Of a DNA stretch of 64,000 nucleotides, positions 10,042 through 22,370 are shown piece after piece. The position numbers were made by a program, and so were the translations under genes. Each line of letters opens with the position of its first letter. Positions within the stretch are counted from its first letter, which is position 1. The notes below the pieces were generated by a model. It was not told the DNA's origin, ran no database searches, and saw only the letters and a list, made by a program, of their open reading frames with translations. This DNA is from Rattus norvegicus (lineage: Eukaryota; Chordata; Mammalia; Rodentia; Muridae), in NCBI RefSeq assembly GCF_036323735.1, contig NW_026947410.1, positions 918,001 through 982,000 on the forward strand, written 5' to 3'.

Positions 10042-13000
10042 TGTTGGCTATTTCCTATTTACATTTTGAATGTTATTCCCTTCCCTGTTTTTCAGTCCAT
10101 AAGCCCCTTAACCTTTCCCCCTACCCTTCTATAAGGGGTTCACATTCCCACCCACGCCCTCCCATGCCTCCCCACATTCCCCTACAGTGGGGCTCCAACT
10201 TTGGCAGAAACAAGACTTTCTCATTCCATTGTATCTCATTCCATTGTATTCCTTTTCTACATCCATTTGGAACCATGGATCAGTCCATGTATAGTGGTTT
10301 GGTACCAGGAAGATCTGGTTGGTTAGCATGGTAATTATAATGGGGTTGCAAATCCCTTCAGATCTTTCAATCCTTTCTTTAATTCCTACAACACAGGTCT
10401 GGTACTTGATTCACTGGTTTGCAGATGGCATTTGCCTCTGTATTTGACATATACTGTCTATGTCTCTCAGGAGGGATCAATATCCAGTTATTGTCAGCCT
10501 GCACTTCTTAGCTTCATCCATCTTATCTAGTTTTCGTGTCTGAATATGTATGGGCTACATGTGGGACAGGCTCTGAAAAGCAGGTCCTTCAGTCTCTGTA
10601 ATAAACTTTGCCTCCTTATCCCCTCCCATGGGTATTTTGGTTCCCCTTTTAAAGAAGGAGTGAAGCATCTGCATTTGGTCATCCTTCCTGAGTTTCATGT
10701 GGTCTGTGTATTGCATGATGGGTAATTCAAGTTTTTTGGATAATATCTACTTATCAATGAATGCATATCAAGTGTGTTTTTCTGTGATTGAGTAACCTCA
10801 CTCCAGATGATATTTTCTAGTTTATAACATTTTCCTATGAATTTCATGAAGTCATTGTTTTGATAGCTGAGTAATATTCTGTACTGCAGATGTACCAATT
10901 TTTGTATCCATTCCTCTGTTGAAGTGCATCTGGGTTCTTTCCAGCTTCTGCCTATTTTAAATAAGTCTGCTATGACCATAGTCGAATATATTTCTCTGTT
11001 GTATGTTGGACCAACTTTTGGGTATATGCCCAAGAGAGGTATAGCTGGGTCCTCAGGTCATGGAATGTCCAATTTTCTGTGGAACCTCAAAAGAGTTGTA
11101 CCAGTCTTCAATCCCACCAACAAAGGTGGAGTCTTCCTCTTTATCCACATCCTCACCAGCATCTCCTGTCACATGAGATTTATATCTTAGCCATTCTGAC
11201 TGATGTGACGTGGAATCTCAGATTTGTTTTGATTTTAATTTCCCTGATGACTAAGGATGTTGAACATTTATTTAGTTGTTTTTTGGCCATTTGATAACCT
11301 TCAGCTGAGAATGTTTTGTAATTCACTGTACCCCATTTTCTATAGGGAATTTTTGCTTTCTAGTGCCTTACTTCTTAAGTTCTTTGTATATTCCGGATAT
11401 TACCAGCTACCAGATATAGGATTGGTAAAAATCTTATCCCAATCTGTTGATTATAGATTTGTCCTAATGACAGTATCTTTTGCTGTACAGAAGCTTTGCT
11501 GTTTTATGAGGTCCTATTTGTCAATTCTTGATCTTAAATCATAAGTCACTGGTGTTTTGTCCAGGAAATGTTCTCCAGTGCCCATGAGTTCAAGACTCTT
11601 TCCGACCTTTTCTTCTATTAGTTTGAGTGTATCTGGTTTGATGTGGAGGTCCTTGATTTACTTGAACTTTAGCTTAGTACATGGTCATAAAAATGGGATA
11701 ATTTCCATTCTTTTCCATGCTGACTTCCAATTGAACCACCACTCTTTTTGGAAAATGCTATGTTACTTCTTTGGATGGTTTTATCTACTTTGCCAAATAT
11801 CAAATGATAGGTGTGTGGGTTTATTTCTGGGTCTTCAATTCTATTCCACTGGTCTATCCATCTGTCTCTTTACCAATACCGTGCAGTAATTATCACTATT
11901 GCTCTGTTATACTGCTTGAGTTCAAGGGTGATGATTACGCCAGTTCTTTTATTGTGAAGTTCTTTTATTGTTGAGGATAGTTTTAAATATCCTGGCTTTT
12001 TCTTATTCCACATGAATTTGCAAATGCTGTTTCTATCTCTATTAAAGAAGTACGTAGGAATTTTGATGGATATTGCATTGAATGTGTACATTGCTTTTGG
12101 TAAAATGGTCATCTTTACTATATTAATCCTGTCAATCCATGAGCATGGAAGCTCTTTCTGTCTTCTGAGATTGTCCTCAATTTCCTTCTTCAGATACTTG
12201 AATTTCTTATCATACAGATCATTCACTTTCTTGGTTAAATTTACACCAAGATATTTTATATTATTTGGGACTATTGTGAAGTGTGTGATTTCATTTTTTC
12301 CTTTTTAAGCCTGTTTATTCATTGAGGAGAGGAAGGCTACTGTTATGTGTGGGTTAATTTTATACCCTGTCACTTTGCTGAAGTTATTTATCAGGTTAAG
12401 AAGTTCTCTGGTGGAACTTTTGGGGTCATTTAAGTGTATACTATCATATCATCTGCCAATAGTGATATTTTGATATGTTCCCTTCCAATTTGAATCCCTT
12501 TGTCCCCCTTTTGCTGTCTGAATTCTCTGGCTCTGACATGGAGTCCTGTTTTGAATAAGTAGGGAGAGAGTTGGGCAGCCTTGTCTAGTCCCTGATTTAG
12601 TGGGATTGCTTCAAGTTTCTTTCCATTTAGTTTGTTGTTAGCTACAGGTTTGCTGTATATTTCTTACACTATGTTTTTATATGAGCCTTCAATTCGTGAT
12701 TTTTCCAGGACTTTTATCCACAAGGGTTGTTGAATTTTGTCAAATGCTTTCTCACTATCTAATGAAATTACCATGTTCTCCTTATCTTTGAGTTTGTTTA
12801 CATGTTGGATTACATTTATGAATTATCCTATATTAAACCATCCTTCCATCCCTGGTTTCAAGTCTACTTGATCATGATGGATGATTTTTTTGATGTGTTG
12901 TAATATTCAGATTGCAAGAATTTTATTGAGTATTTTATCATCAATATCCATAAGGGAAATTGGTCTGAAGTCCTCTTTCTGTGCTGAGTCTTTTTGTGGG

Positions 13001-14190
13001 TTAGGTATAAGAGTAATTCTGGATTCATATAAGGAATGTGGTAGTGCGCTGTCTGTTTCAATTTTGTGGAAGAGTTTGGACAGTTTTAGTATGATGTCTT
13101 CTAAGAAGGTCTGATAGAATTCTACACTGAACCCATCTCGACCTGGGCTCTGTTTGGTTGGGAGACTTTTAATAACTGCTTCTATTTCTTTAGGAGTTAT
13201 GGGGTTGTTTAGATAGTTTATTTATTCCGGATTTTCTTTGCTACCTGTTATCTGTCTACTAAATTGTCCATTTCCTCCAGATTTTGCAGTTTTGTTGAAT
13301 ATAGGCTTTTATAGTAGAATCTGATGATTTTTTTAAATTACTTCAGATTCTGTTCTTGTGTCTCCGTTTTCCTTTCTGATTTTGTTAATTTGAGTACAAT
13401 CACTTTGAACTCTGATTAGTTTGGCTAAGGGTTTATCTATCTTATTGCTTTTCTCAAAGAAAAAGTTCCTGCTTTTGTATCGTCCTTTTCATTTCTACTT
13501 TGTTGATTTCAGCTCTGAGTTTGATAATTTCCTGCTTTCTACCCCCCTTGGCTTTACTTAGTTCTTTTTGTTCTAGAGCTTTTACATGTGCTATCAAGCT
13601 CCTGACATATTCTCTCTCTTGTTTCTTTTCACAAGCACTCAGAGCTATAAGTTTCCCTCTTAGCTCTTCTTTCAATCTATCACATATGTTGGGAATGTTG
13701 TATCTTCATTATTCATTGAGTTCTAAGAAGTCTTTAATTTCTTTCTTTATTTCTTCCTTGATCATGTTGTCATGGAGTAAAGCATTTTTAAACTTCAGTG
13801 TATATGTGGGCTTTCTGTCAATATTGTTATTGTTGAAGACCAGTCTTAGTGTGTGGTGATCTGATAGAATGTCTGGGATTATTTCTATTTCCCTGTATCT
13901 GTTAAGGTCTGTTGAGGGACCAATTATGTGGTCAATTTTGAAGAAAGTTCCCTGAGGTTATGAGAAGAATGTATATTCTTATTTTTTAGGATGGAATGTT
14001 CTATAAATATCTGTTAAATCCATATGTTTTTTAACTTCTATTACTTTCTCCACATCTCTGTTTAATTTCTGTTTCTAGGATCTCTCCAGTGATGAGGGTG
14101 GGGTGTTGCAATCTCCTACTATTATCATGTCAGGTGCAATGTGTGCTTTTAGCTTTAGTAAGATTTCTTTTATGAATCCTCAGGATTTCT
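10041..14190 (-). mobile_element. Older L1, antisense, 5'-truncated in the endonuclease region
   Basis: Read on the minus strand, this holds ORF2 from the endonuclease domain (near 14190-14080) through reverse transcriptase and the C-terminal region (ending near 10760), then a 3' UTR ending near 10041 with an AATGTAAATAGGAAAT-like terminus. The RT catalytic motif is present as LADD, the reverse complement of 12448-12459. No open frame longer than 119 residues survives on either strand in this element, so ORF2 is broken by many shifts and stops. It is clearly more diverged than the elements at 8543 and 45943. Confidence 0.85.
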
Positions 14191-14334
14191 CATTAATCAT
14201 TTTTATCGAACAAATCCAAATGTAAATATAACATTCTGGTTCTTGAGTTGATATTCTGGAAATTTAACTGGAAGAGGCAAGGACTCACTCTCTAACTAGA
14301 GAGCTACCTATACAAATAAAGAATCTACTAATGA
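14191..14334. other. Short spacer between the antisense L1 and SD1
   Basis: This stretch has no match at the corresponding place left of SD2. The SD1/SD2 alignment begins at about 14335 with gaaaaggaagtt. Confidence 0.5.
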
Positions 14335-15173
14335 AAAGGAAGTTGCTTTAAAATATTTCAAATTAAAAAATGTAGTCATTTTCTGTGTTGGCTGTGGGAT
14401 TGTTGTTTATTTGTTTTTGTTTGTTTGTTTTAATTTAATGTGGAGAAATATTTAAAGTACATCCAAATAAGTGTGAAATGCATCACAATAGAATCCTAAG
14501 CATTCCAGCATTTTTTTTACAAGAGCAGAGTCCACTGAGAGGTCAAGTATGTACAACACCATTCCTGCTTCATAATTGTCAGAGCTTTAAGTCTAACCCT
14601 ATCTTCTCTACATTTAGATTTTTATAAATTTTGCTTGATTGGGTCAGATCTAATCTAATAGATCTAATAAGCTCTTATAACTGACTATGTCCCCTGCACT
14701 CCTGAGAAAACCATTTATTGTTTTAATTTTTTTTGTTCTTGTTTTGGGGAGCTGTGTTTTTAATTAAGATCAATAGAAAATTAATCTAGTGATCAATTAG
14801 TGAATAGAAAGGAAAATTATGTATTATGGAGAAAAATTTCCCAAAATGCAGTGTACACAAGAGTAAAACTAAATGTTTGTGTGTAGACATGCATACATGC
14901 TCATGAACCATGTAGCTGACATGCATTCCACACCCAATCAACTTAAGTGATTTGGGAAATTAACTTATTCACACAGAAGAAAACTCATGGGGAATACATT
15001 TTTTTTTTAGCCATGTTTATAAGTGACCAAATGGTGAAGCAGGATGTAAACAAATACTATTATCCTTCATTGTTTTAATTCATGTACAATCTCTACGTGC
15101 TCTTATTCTATTGTGTTTCTCTGTGTCTCAGTCTCTGCATGAATATATAGGAACACTTGTGTATGTGGCATAA

Positions 15174-15225
15174 GAGTGTGTGTGTGTGTTGTGTGTGTGT
15201 GTGTGAGTGTGTGTGTGTTTGTGTC
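15174..15225. repeat. (TG)n microsatellite
   Basis: An interrupted TG run, followed by a flank (cttatattgtatttatg to acccacatttgatttg) that reappears after the second TG tract at 15824. Confidence 0.9.
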
Positions 15226-15820
15226 TTATATTGTATTTATGTACATAGGTGTAATGTTTATTTATTTATAATTTGGAAATACTGAAACCCACATTTGATT
15301 TGTGGATCAACTATGTGCAGATCTACTCACATAGCTCAGACATTTCATTATACAGGTGAATAGAGAGAGAGCCTAAGAGGATGGTGATATCTCCTAAACT
15401 ACTCTTGTCAGAAAAAAAGTGGTTTATCTTTTGGCAAGAAAACCCAAACTTCCACAAAGACATATACACTCCTTAAAACAGAAAAGGACATCTCATGTGA
15501 AAGGAAAAGTTATCAGACTGGGAGAAAAATGAGTTTGCCACATTCCAATATTTGAGGGACATGAGACTGATCTTCAGAAGATATAATGGGAAGGGACAGG
15601 CAGAATCCCCAAGGAACAAAACTATGCTAAACACTGGAGCTTCTCATTACATGAGAGGTCAGAGATTAATAAGGATGGTAAACATAATGATAAGAACTTT
15701 GCAGTCCATATTCAGTCTTCGTATAAGGCTACAATGTGAAAAAGATGAAAAGTAGTCACCACCAAAGTGCTAACAGAGCTACTTTAGCAGTTACATTGTG
15801 AATAACAAAGTGTAACTATA

Positions 15821-15858
<38 letters not shown>

Positions 15859-15942
15859 TTATATGATATTTATGTCCATAGGTAACATGTTTATTTATTA
15901 ATAATTTGGAAATACTGAAACCCACATTTGACTTTGGAAGCG
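15821..15942. repeat. SD1-only duplicate of the TG tract and its flank
   Basis: (TG)n at 15824-15857 is followed by about 85 bases nearly the same as 15226-15300. At the paralogous point in SD2 (about 54110-54140) the sequence continues without it, although the flanks on both sides match. Confidence 0.75.
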
Positions 15943-16138
15943 AAGAATTATATTTGAAAACAAACAAGGCTGTACTGGAACTGAACAATTTTCCATGTAA
16001 GTAAGCACACAGCAGGTGCCATATGCAAAAGTGAGCAAAGAAGAAGGAACTGCATACATACTATGTGTACAGAAATACAGGTAGTTTGGTGGAATTCTAA
16101 GATGTTGAGATGAAAGAATAGGACGGAATTCTTATCAA

Positions 16139-16245
16139 GCCAGGCATCATGTTTGCTCTTAGAATACTCACATTCAAGAGTCTGAGGGACGAAATTAGGA
16201 ATTTCAGGTTAGCCTAGACTATATATGAAGACAACACATATTTTA
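16139..16245 (+). mobile_element. Degenerate B1-like SINE, sense, in SD1
   Basis: The text runs gccaggcatcatgtttgctc, actcacattcaagagtctga, then atttcaggttagcctagact, following the order of a sense B1. The paralog is at 54340-54450. Confidence 0.5.
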
Positions 16246-16682
16246 TTATTTTTTATTTATTTAAATCTATAGTTTGATTGATAGAATATCATGAACAATA
16301 TTAAGAAAACAGAAATTTCATGCCTACACAGTGATACTCCTGCTAAGATAACATGTTCAATAAAGAGACAGGAACTATTCAGTTACAAATACCAGCTGTC
16401 ATATTGAAGGTTGTGGCATGAGTGGTATGGTGTTGTTTGCTTGATCCTTCTTCACTTTCAAGGCTCATTTTACACACCTTAAAAAGCTTCTCTGACTACC
16501 TCGTTACTGTGCAGACATCGAGATGTGCCTTGCCTTTTCTATGTATTAAAACCAGTAATCATTTATTTATCAAATGATTATTTGATTTTACTTTATCTTC
16601 AAAAATAATGAGTCTTGAGGAAATGATACCTTTACTGTGTGGGTTTGAATATTCATCATAGCAATCAGAGAATAATCGGGGC

Positions 16683-16697
16683 CCAACACACACACAG
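16683..16697. repeat. Short (CA)n in SD1
   Basis: Only about six CA units lie between gggccca and gggtggttgg. The paralogous site in SD2 has about 108 bases of CA repeat. Confidence 0.9.
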
Positions 16698-17178
16698 GGT
16701 GGTTGGAGAGACTATAACTGTGGCAACAAGTAAGCATAGTAGTGAGTGGGTTGATCTGTTTTTCTGCATAATATTGATAACTAGTTAATGATAAGAATGG
16801 GTAAAAAAATGAGATAAAGTAAAGGTTTTCTTTACCTTAATTTGAATGATTGCCTATACAGCATGTGAATCTAAACTCAGACCCATGGTAAAGCTTCTGC
16901 CTGAGCTTCATTAGTGCCACAACTACAAGTGTGCACCATCTTTGTAAATATTTGGACACTTGGCTCAATGCTTAGCACACTTTGGAAAATCCCCTGGTGT
17001 TAAGAAAGAAAGTATTAGATATGAAAATCTATGATAATAAATCACTTCTATGCTTTGATTTTTGTGACTACAGAGAAAGACTTTGACTCTGATGTAAGTG
17101 AGTATCTAAAAGTATTAAAAAATTAATATCTTTCATCTGCAAGAATCCTTCTAATGGCTTACTGCTATCTTCCAGGAT

Positions 17179-17800
17179 ATGAGTTTCAATTGTGTCAATT
17201 GCTCTTTGTGGCAGGAAAAGGGCTTGTCTGTCAAATACTTTGAGATTCCTGGAGAATGCTTCATCCTGTTCACCCTCATTCTGCTCCCATATCCTTTGCT
17301 ATCTACATTAGTCCATCTCTACACACTGCCATGTACTTCTTTCTGGCGAACTTATGTATCCTGGAAATTGTTTACACTGTCTCTGTCATACACAATTTAT
17401 GGAGAGCCTTGTAAGTGAGATCTGAGTAATCTCTCTGGAGGGATGTGTCACACAGATGTTGTTCTTCACAATTTTAGGTATAACAAAGTGCTGCCTATTG
17501 GCAGCCATGGCCTTTGGCCACTGTATGGCCCCACTTCACTATTCAACCCAAATGAGTCATGAGGTATGTGTCCATTTGACATTTTTTTCATGGGGAATAG
17601 GTTGCCTTGTAGGGTTGGGACAAAACTACTTGAGACCCAAATCTAACCACACACAAGGAGTTGATGAATTCTTGCTCATCTTCCATACCACTGTGACATC
17701 CATGCTGAACCCCATCACGTATACCTTAATGAACCAAGAAGTCAAGGCAGCACTGAGAAGAACTCTGGGTCTGATGAAAGTTCTGATAATAAGAAGGTAA
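17179..17800 (+). pseudogene. Olfactory receptor pseudogene 1 (class II, possibly family 10)
   Basis: Olfactory receptors are seven-transmembrane odorant GPCRs with a single coding exon. Recognisable pieces, in order, are an N-terminus with an N-x-S glycosylation site (NCSLWQEKG), PGECF at the start of TM1, degenerate TM2, a TM3 piece (CCLLAAMAF), an intracellular loop 2 relic (PLHYSTQMSHEVC), TM4 (SWGIGCLVGLGQ), and TM7 with its PxxY-type motif decayed (SMLNPITYTL), then a basic tail. The DRY motif is lost (GHC in its place). Part of TM1/loop 1 is missing, and TM4 joins directly to the TM6-TM7 loop, removing roughly 110 residues including TM5 and TM6. At least one frameshift and stop lies at 17411-17455. 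It cannot make a receptor. The subfamily assignment is from general likeness only. Confidence 0.85.
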
Positions 17801-20329
17801 TTAAAGATCCCAAAGTGCTTTTTAAAAAGATGCAAAGTCTGTGAAAACAAAACAAAACAAAATCCCTTTGGTCTTTCTTTCTGTCTTGAAACAAACTTTT
17901 AGAAACATAACTTTGTTTTAGTGTGTTCCCTTTGTTCCCCACCATGCTTAATTGCAAACAATTGTAATATATGTTTGCTACTAAATTACTTTAGTAGATT
18001 AGTCCAGTACTTAAATGTTTTCATCCGGGCAGCGTTTAAACCACATGTTAATGTCTCAGGGTCCTTGAAAATTCTCTGTACCCATTCTTAGCTATTTGGA
18101 AATCTTCCACAAATTGTTTGTAAATGATCTCAACTCATTGTGCTACAATTCCATATTCCTCAGTACATGTAAATTCATTGCATTGGACTGGAACTGCTAA
18201 GTAGTTCTCGGGACAGTGAATTGTTAGGCTCTGCTTTGTGTAACATTTGGTCAGTCCCTACTTCATTTCTGGGCACCCAGGCCCTATGATCTTAGAACAG
18301 GAGTAGTCTTTCCCCCACTTTTTGATCTATAGGGCAGTGGTAAAGAATTTCAGCCAGATGTTTCTCAACATAAATATCATAGTTTCAGATAAACACACAC
18401 ATACACACATGCACAGACTCACACACAAACACACACACACGCACACACACACACACACAAACAAGCATGCATGAACACATTATACAAGAATTGATGTGGG
18501 TTTACAAGTGACAGAATACAAATAGAAAAGCCGGCTAGTGTCAGATAATTAGATTCAGGTTGCTATTAAACAAGAAAATGAAATAACGTAAAATTAGAAT
18601 TTGAGTCTTTAGAAATATATTGAAACAAAAATAAAATTCCATTTAAGTGTGCTGAAAATATGGAACACATTAAAAAAATCACCATGACACTAAAACTACA
18701 GTATTGTTTTAGGCATGAGTCACCCAACCAGAAAGACAATAATTATATTCTCCTCGGACTCATTGTTCTGAGTGTACTTATAAGCAGTAAGGACCATTCA
18801 GGTCAAAATGTTGGTTAAAAAAATGACTGAGATGCTACAAACAAGTCCTAAAGTTTTGAAGAGACATACAGTCTTTCCACAGGCATTAAGTAATTCTCCT
18901 ATTATTTCTATTACTTTAAAAAGAATTACAAAAGAAAATACATTAAAATATTTTAACTATGAAAGGAAAATAATTTAAAATAATTTCATTGCTACATAAT
19001 TGGGTGTTGTTAAGATGACAGGCATCCTCCTAATGTATAACTGTGATAAGTAAAGCAAAAAACACTTTTTGGTATCTGTGTCAAATACATATAATCTCAA
19101 CCTATAAGAGAAAAACAACTGGACAAATCCAAATTCAGAGACATTTCAGCAAAGTATTTTTCTTCAAAGGTGTAGTCACATAAGATAAAAATAGTAATGA
19201 ATTATCACAGAATAGAATAACATAAGATATGTAATAACTAAATGTCAACTGGATTTCTGGATTGAAAATGGGCATAGATAGTGTACAGTTCTAGAAACAT
19301 TGTTATTATGATTTGATCAACCTACAAAATTACTTTTAACATTTTTTTCAATTTTCTAATTTTTTGAGAATTAGTCATTAGATTGATTAAAGTATATAAA
19401 ATTTAGTAATTAGGTTACGATATAAAACCATACTGTTTCCAATCAATTAAATCTCCTTTTCCTGTATTGTTTGAATTCTGCTTTATTTTTTGTATTGATT
19501 CATATTATTAATTTATTTATGTCTCAAATGCTGTCATTTTTCCTGTTTTCCCCCACAGATTCCCTTAACCCAATCACCATCCTTTTCTGATTTCTTCTTT
19601 CAAAGAGTCAAAACAACAGGAGTTATAAGGCATGTTCAGTCCCTGAATAGCTGTTCATATGGCCATGCATTTGAAAATCTACAACATTGATAATGCAGAC
19701 ATCAGGAAATATCATTCAAAAATGATCTTTAAATATTAAATAATCTCCACTTATCAGCTAACAACTATCAGCTTTACAAAACAGGAAGAATCCAAGAGGA
19801 AAAATATCCTTGTAATGTACGTAGATAAAATTGATCAGATAAGAAGGAAATCAGAGAGCAACCTTCCTGGATTCAACACAAGAGAGCCTCAGTTCCTGTA
19901 GTGTATTCGGTATGAGTTTATAGAGTTTATGGGTTAATACCTGGAAATGAACTCCTACAAAAACCAACAACAAACAGACCACAAACTGAAATATTTATAA
20001 AAGCCAAACAAATATGTGGAAAGTATTATTTTCAGCTCTATATGAGAATACTAATGTTTAATTGTATATTAATAAAATTTTAATTTAATAACTGCATATT
20101 TTATTGCAAATTTTTAAATAAATAGATTTTAAGTGACTCATGTGATCATTAACCTTAGTGGCTTTGATTGTATTATAGATCAGTAAAGTGTTTATTTGAC
20201 TGTGATTATCACTATGAATATTCACCAAAATCAAATTATGTGAAAAAGGAACTGCTCTTCTGTTTTCATACTTTTTGTTGTACATATGTAAGAGTTTTAT
20301 CTGCTTGTTCGTGTGTGCAATACATCCTT
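17801..20329. other. AT-rich non-coding part of SD1
   Basis: Conserved with SD2 (56211-58735) but with no credible frame on either strand. It contains the CA tract listed at 18391. Confidence 0.6.
18391..18465. repeat. (CA)n microsatellite, interrupted
   Basis: CA units with ATA, GCA and AAA interruptions. The paralog at 56804-56850 is cleaner and shorter. Confidence 0.9.
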
Positions 20330-20470
20330 GCCTAGTGTCCAGGAGGTTTAAGAGGGTGTGAGATTCCATGATGCTGAAATTACAGCCACTTGTGAACTGT
20401 CACTTGGGAGCTAGGGTTCGGTCCTGAATTCTCTTGAAGAACACATAATGTTATTAATCACCAAATCATT
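20330..20470 (-). mobile_element. B3-like SINE fragment, antisense, in SD1
   Basis: The sequence ctgaaattacagccacttgt, gggagctagggttcggtcct and a degenerate copy of the agtgctattaa-type ending follow the antisense B3 order. The SD2 paralog at 58735-58870 carries the same fragment, so it predates the duplication. Confidence 0.5.
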
Positions 20471-20560
20471 TCTTCATCTTAAGCAAATGCCACTTCTTGT
20501 AAAAATAGTTCCTAAGCTGTCCTGTCTTCACCATAGACCACTGTTTTCTCAAATGTGATA

Positions 20561-20698
20561 ATTTATTAAACACACACCAACCTGCTTCTTACCTTCATAT
20601 ATATTCACACAAACACACATACAAACAGAAACACACACACTCACACACAGAGACACACGCACAACTGCTCTTACCTTCAAGTTTACTTACATACTTAC

Positions 20699-20738
<40 letters not shown>

Positions 20739-20760
20739 GCTTCTTACCTTCAAGTAGACT
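20561..20760. repeat. CA microsatellite with a repeated tgcttcttaccttca flank
   Basis: The phrase ctgctcttaccttca or cctgcttcttaccttca occurs three times (about 20581, 20664 and 20736), each adjoining a CA tract. This suggests local tandem duplication of the tract plus its flank. SD2 has the phrase once, at 58986, next to (TA)n. Confidence 0.8.
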
Positions 20761-20769
20761 TAGTTATTT

Positions 20770-21400
20770 TCACATTAATTTGTTTATTTATTCACTTTAC
20801 ATGCTGCACCCTGCCCCCCTCCAGTTCACCCCTCTCACAATCCTTTGCCCATCCCTTTCTCTTTAGAGCAGGAGGGGAACCCTCAGGTAGCTCCTCCCCT
20901 TGCATATCCAGTCTCTATGATCACATCCTCTGATACTGAGGCCAGACACAGCAGCCTAGATGGATTGGGGTGGGGAGCTAGAAGTGATTTCCAGAAAGAG
21001 GCAGAGAGCTGGGGTAAGAGATGCCCATTAATCAATGGGTGTTTCCTTAGCTGAGAATCACAGTCTCAGTGATATGGACCTAAAGAAACCATCTGCTGTC
21101 GCCAGAGAGCAACCCAAATGGAATGATAAAGAGACACCAACTTTAGACACATAATTCATTCTGACCACAAGAAATGAAAGGGCTGTGCATAGAGAAGAAG
21201 GTGAAAAATGATCAACCAATGGTTACTGCAGATTGAGACCCACCCCATGGATGAGCACCGATCCCTTACACTATTAATGTGACTCTGATATGCTTGCAGA
21301 CAGCAGTCTAGCATGGCTTCCCTCTGTGAGATTCCACTAAGCTGCTGACTCAGACAGAAGCAGGCATCATCTAGTCAAACCACGGTGGAGCTTGGGGACT
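20770..21400. mobile_element. Lx-type L1 3'-UTR fragments in SD1, mixed
   Basis: ttcactttacatgctgcacc to gaggccagacacagcagcct is the reverse complement of the end of an Lx-like 3' UTR. After that the sequence is less clear. The same arrangement is at 59125-59740. Confidence 0.45.
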
Positions 21401-21535
21401 CTGATGGAAGAAGAGAATGAAAAGGATTATGCCCTCTAAGGATATAGGCACTCCACAGGCTTTGTCTTCATGCAGGTACAGAACAGCTAGTATTGGGCCT
21501 TCCCAAAACATGCTGTCTGTAGATGGGATATTTGT
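21400..21535 (+). mobile_element. Lx-type L1 3'-UTR fragment, sense, in SD1
   Basis: gagcttggggactctgatgg just upstream, followed by ggcactccacaggctttgtc, ttcccaaaacatgctgtctg and agatgggatat, matches the remembered order of this rodent L1 3'-UTR family. The paralog is 59745-59875. Confidence 0.5.
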
Positions 21536-22370
21536 TTTTAAAATTCATTTATTTATTTACTCACTTTACATCCCAAAATGGGTGCTCCATCTTCATGGGA
21601 TGCCAACACTCATTGTCCGGGGCACTTATAAAAAGACAAAGCTACACATTTGCTACCTATGTCCTGGGAGCTCAGGTTCAGTCTATGTTCACTCTCTGGT
21701 TGGTGGTTCAGTCTTTGGCAGACCCAAGTGTCACTGTGAGTTGACTCTACTGGTCTTGCTGTGGAGTCCCACATATCATCTGGGCCTTGATTCTTCACCT
21801 TATTTTTTAAAGACTCCCCAAGCTCCAGCTCTTGTTTGGTGGTGAATCTTTACACTTATTTCTCTCAGCTGTTGGGGGGTGGAGTCACAGAGAGGTCAGT
21901 TATGCTAGGATTGTGTCTGCAAGCACGGTAGAGTATCTTTAATAGTGTCAGGTATCGGTGATTGCCCACGGGTAGGGCTCAATCTGAGCTAAACATTGGT
22001 TGGAAGTTCCTTCCATGTCTGCTCTATCTATCTTCGTATCTGAAGATCTTGTAGGCTGTGTTCATTTTGGATTGAAGGTTTTGTGGGTAGGTTTTTGTCC
22101 TTGTTATATCACTGGGAGTCATTCCTGGCTACAGAAGTGGCAAATTAAGGATCTGTATCCCCACTGCTACAGTCCCCCCAATAGACACCCTGTAGCCTCG
22201 CCTTTCCCAGGTCTCTGGCACCTCCTAGAGATGTGCACCCCACACTTGTGATTTCCATTCTCTTTTCCCTGCTTTCCCTATAACTAATTCCTCCAAAGGC
22301 CACTCCATTCCCCACCTCCCCTCCCATTCAGTTTCCTCCCACCCTCCACCCTTCTCAATATCTATTATGC
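21536..22370 (-). mobile_element. Lx-type L1 3'-UTR, antisense, in SD1
   Basis: Starting at ttcatttatttatttactca, the + strand follows the reverse complement of an Lx 3' UTR, through agtgtcaggtatcggtgatt, attggttggaagttccttcc and gggagtcattcctggctaca. It faces the adjoining sense fragment, so the pair forms a head-to-head composite. The paralog is 59876-60760. The frames of 142 and 83 residues seen here are not conserved in length and are not genes. Confidence 0.55.

Noticed and set aside
13500..13859. 119-residue plus-strand frame
   Set aside because: It is the antisense shadow of a broken L1 ORF2.
17456..17800. A short functional olfactory receptor-like protein
   Set aside because: It lacks TM1, TM2, TM5 and TM6 and the DRY motif, and its start is only an internal Met.
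21417..21845. 142-residue frame in SD1
   Set aside because: It spans the junction of opposing Lx 3'-UTR pieces, and SD2 does not keep the frame.
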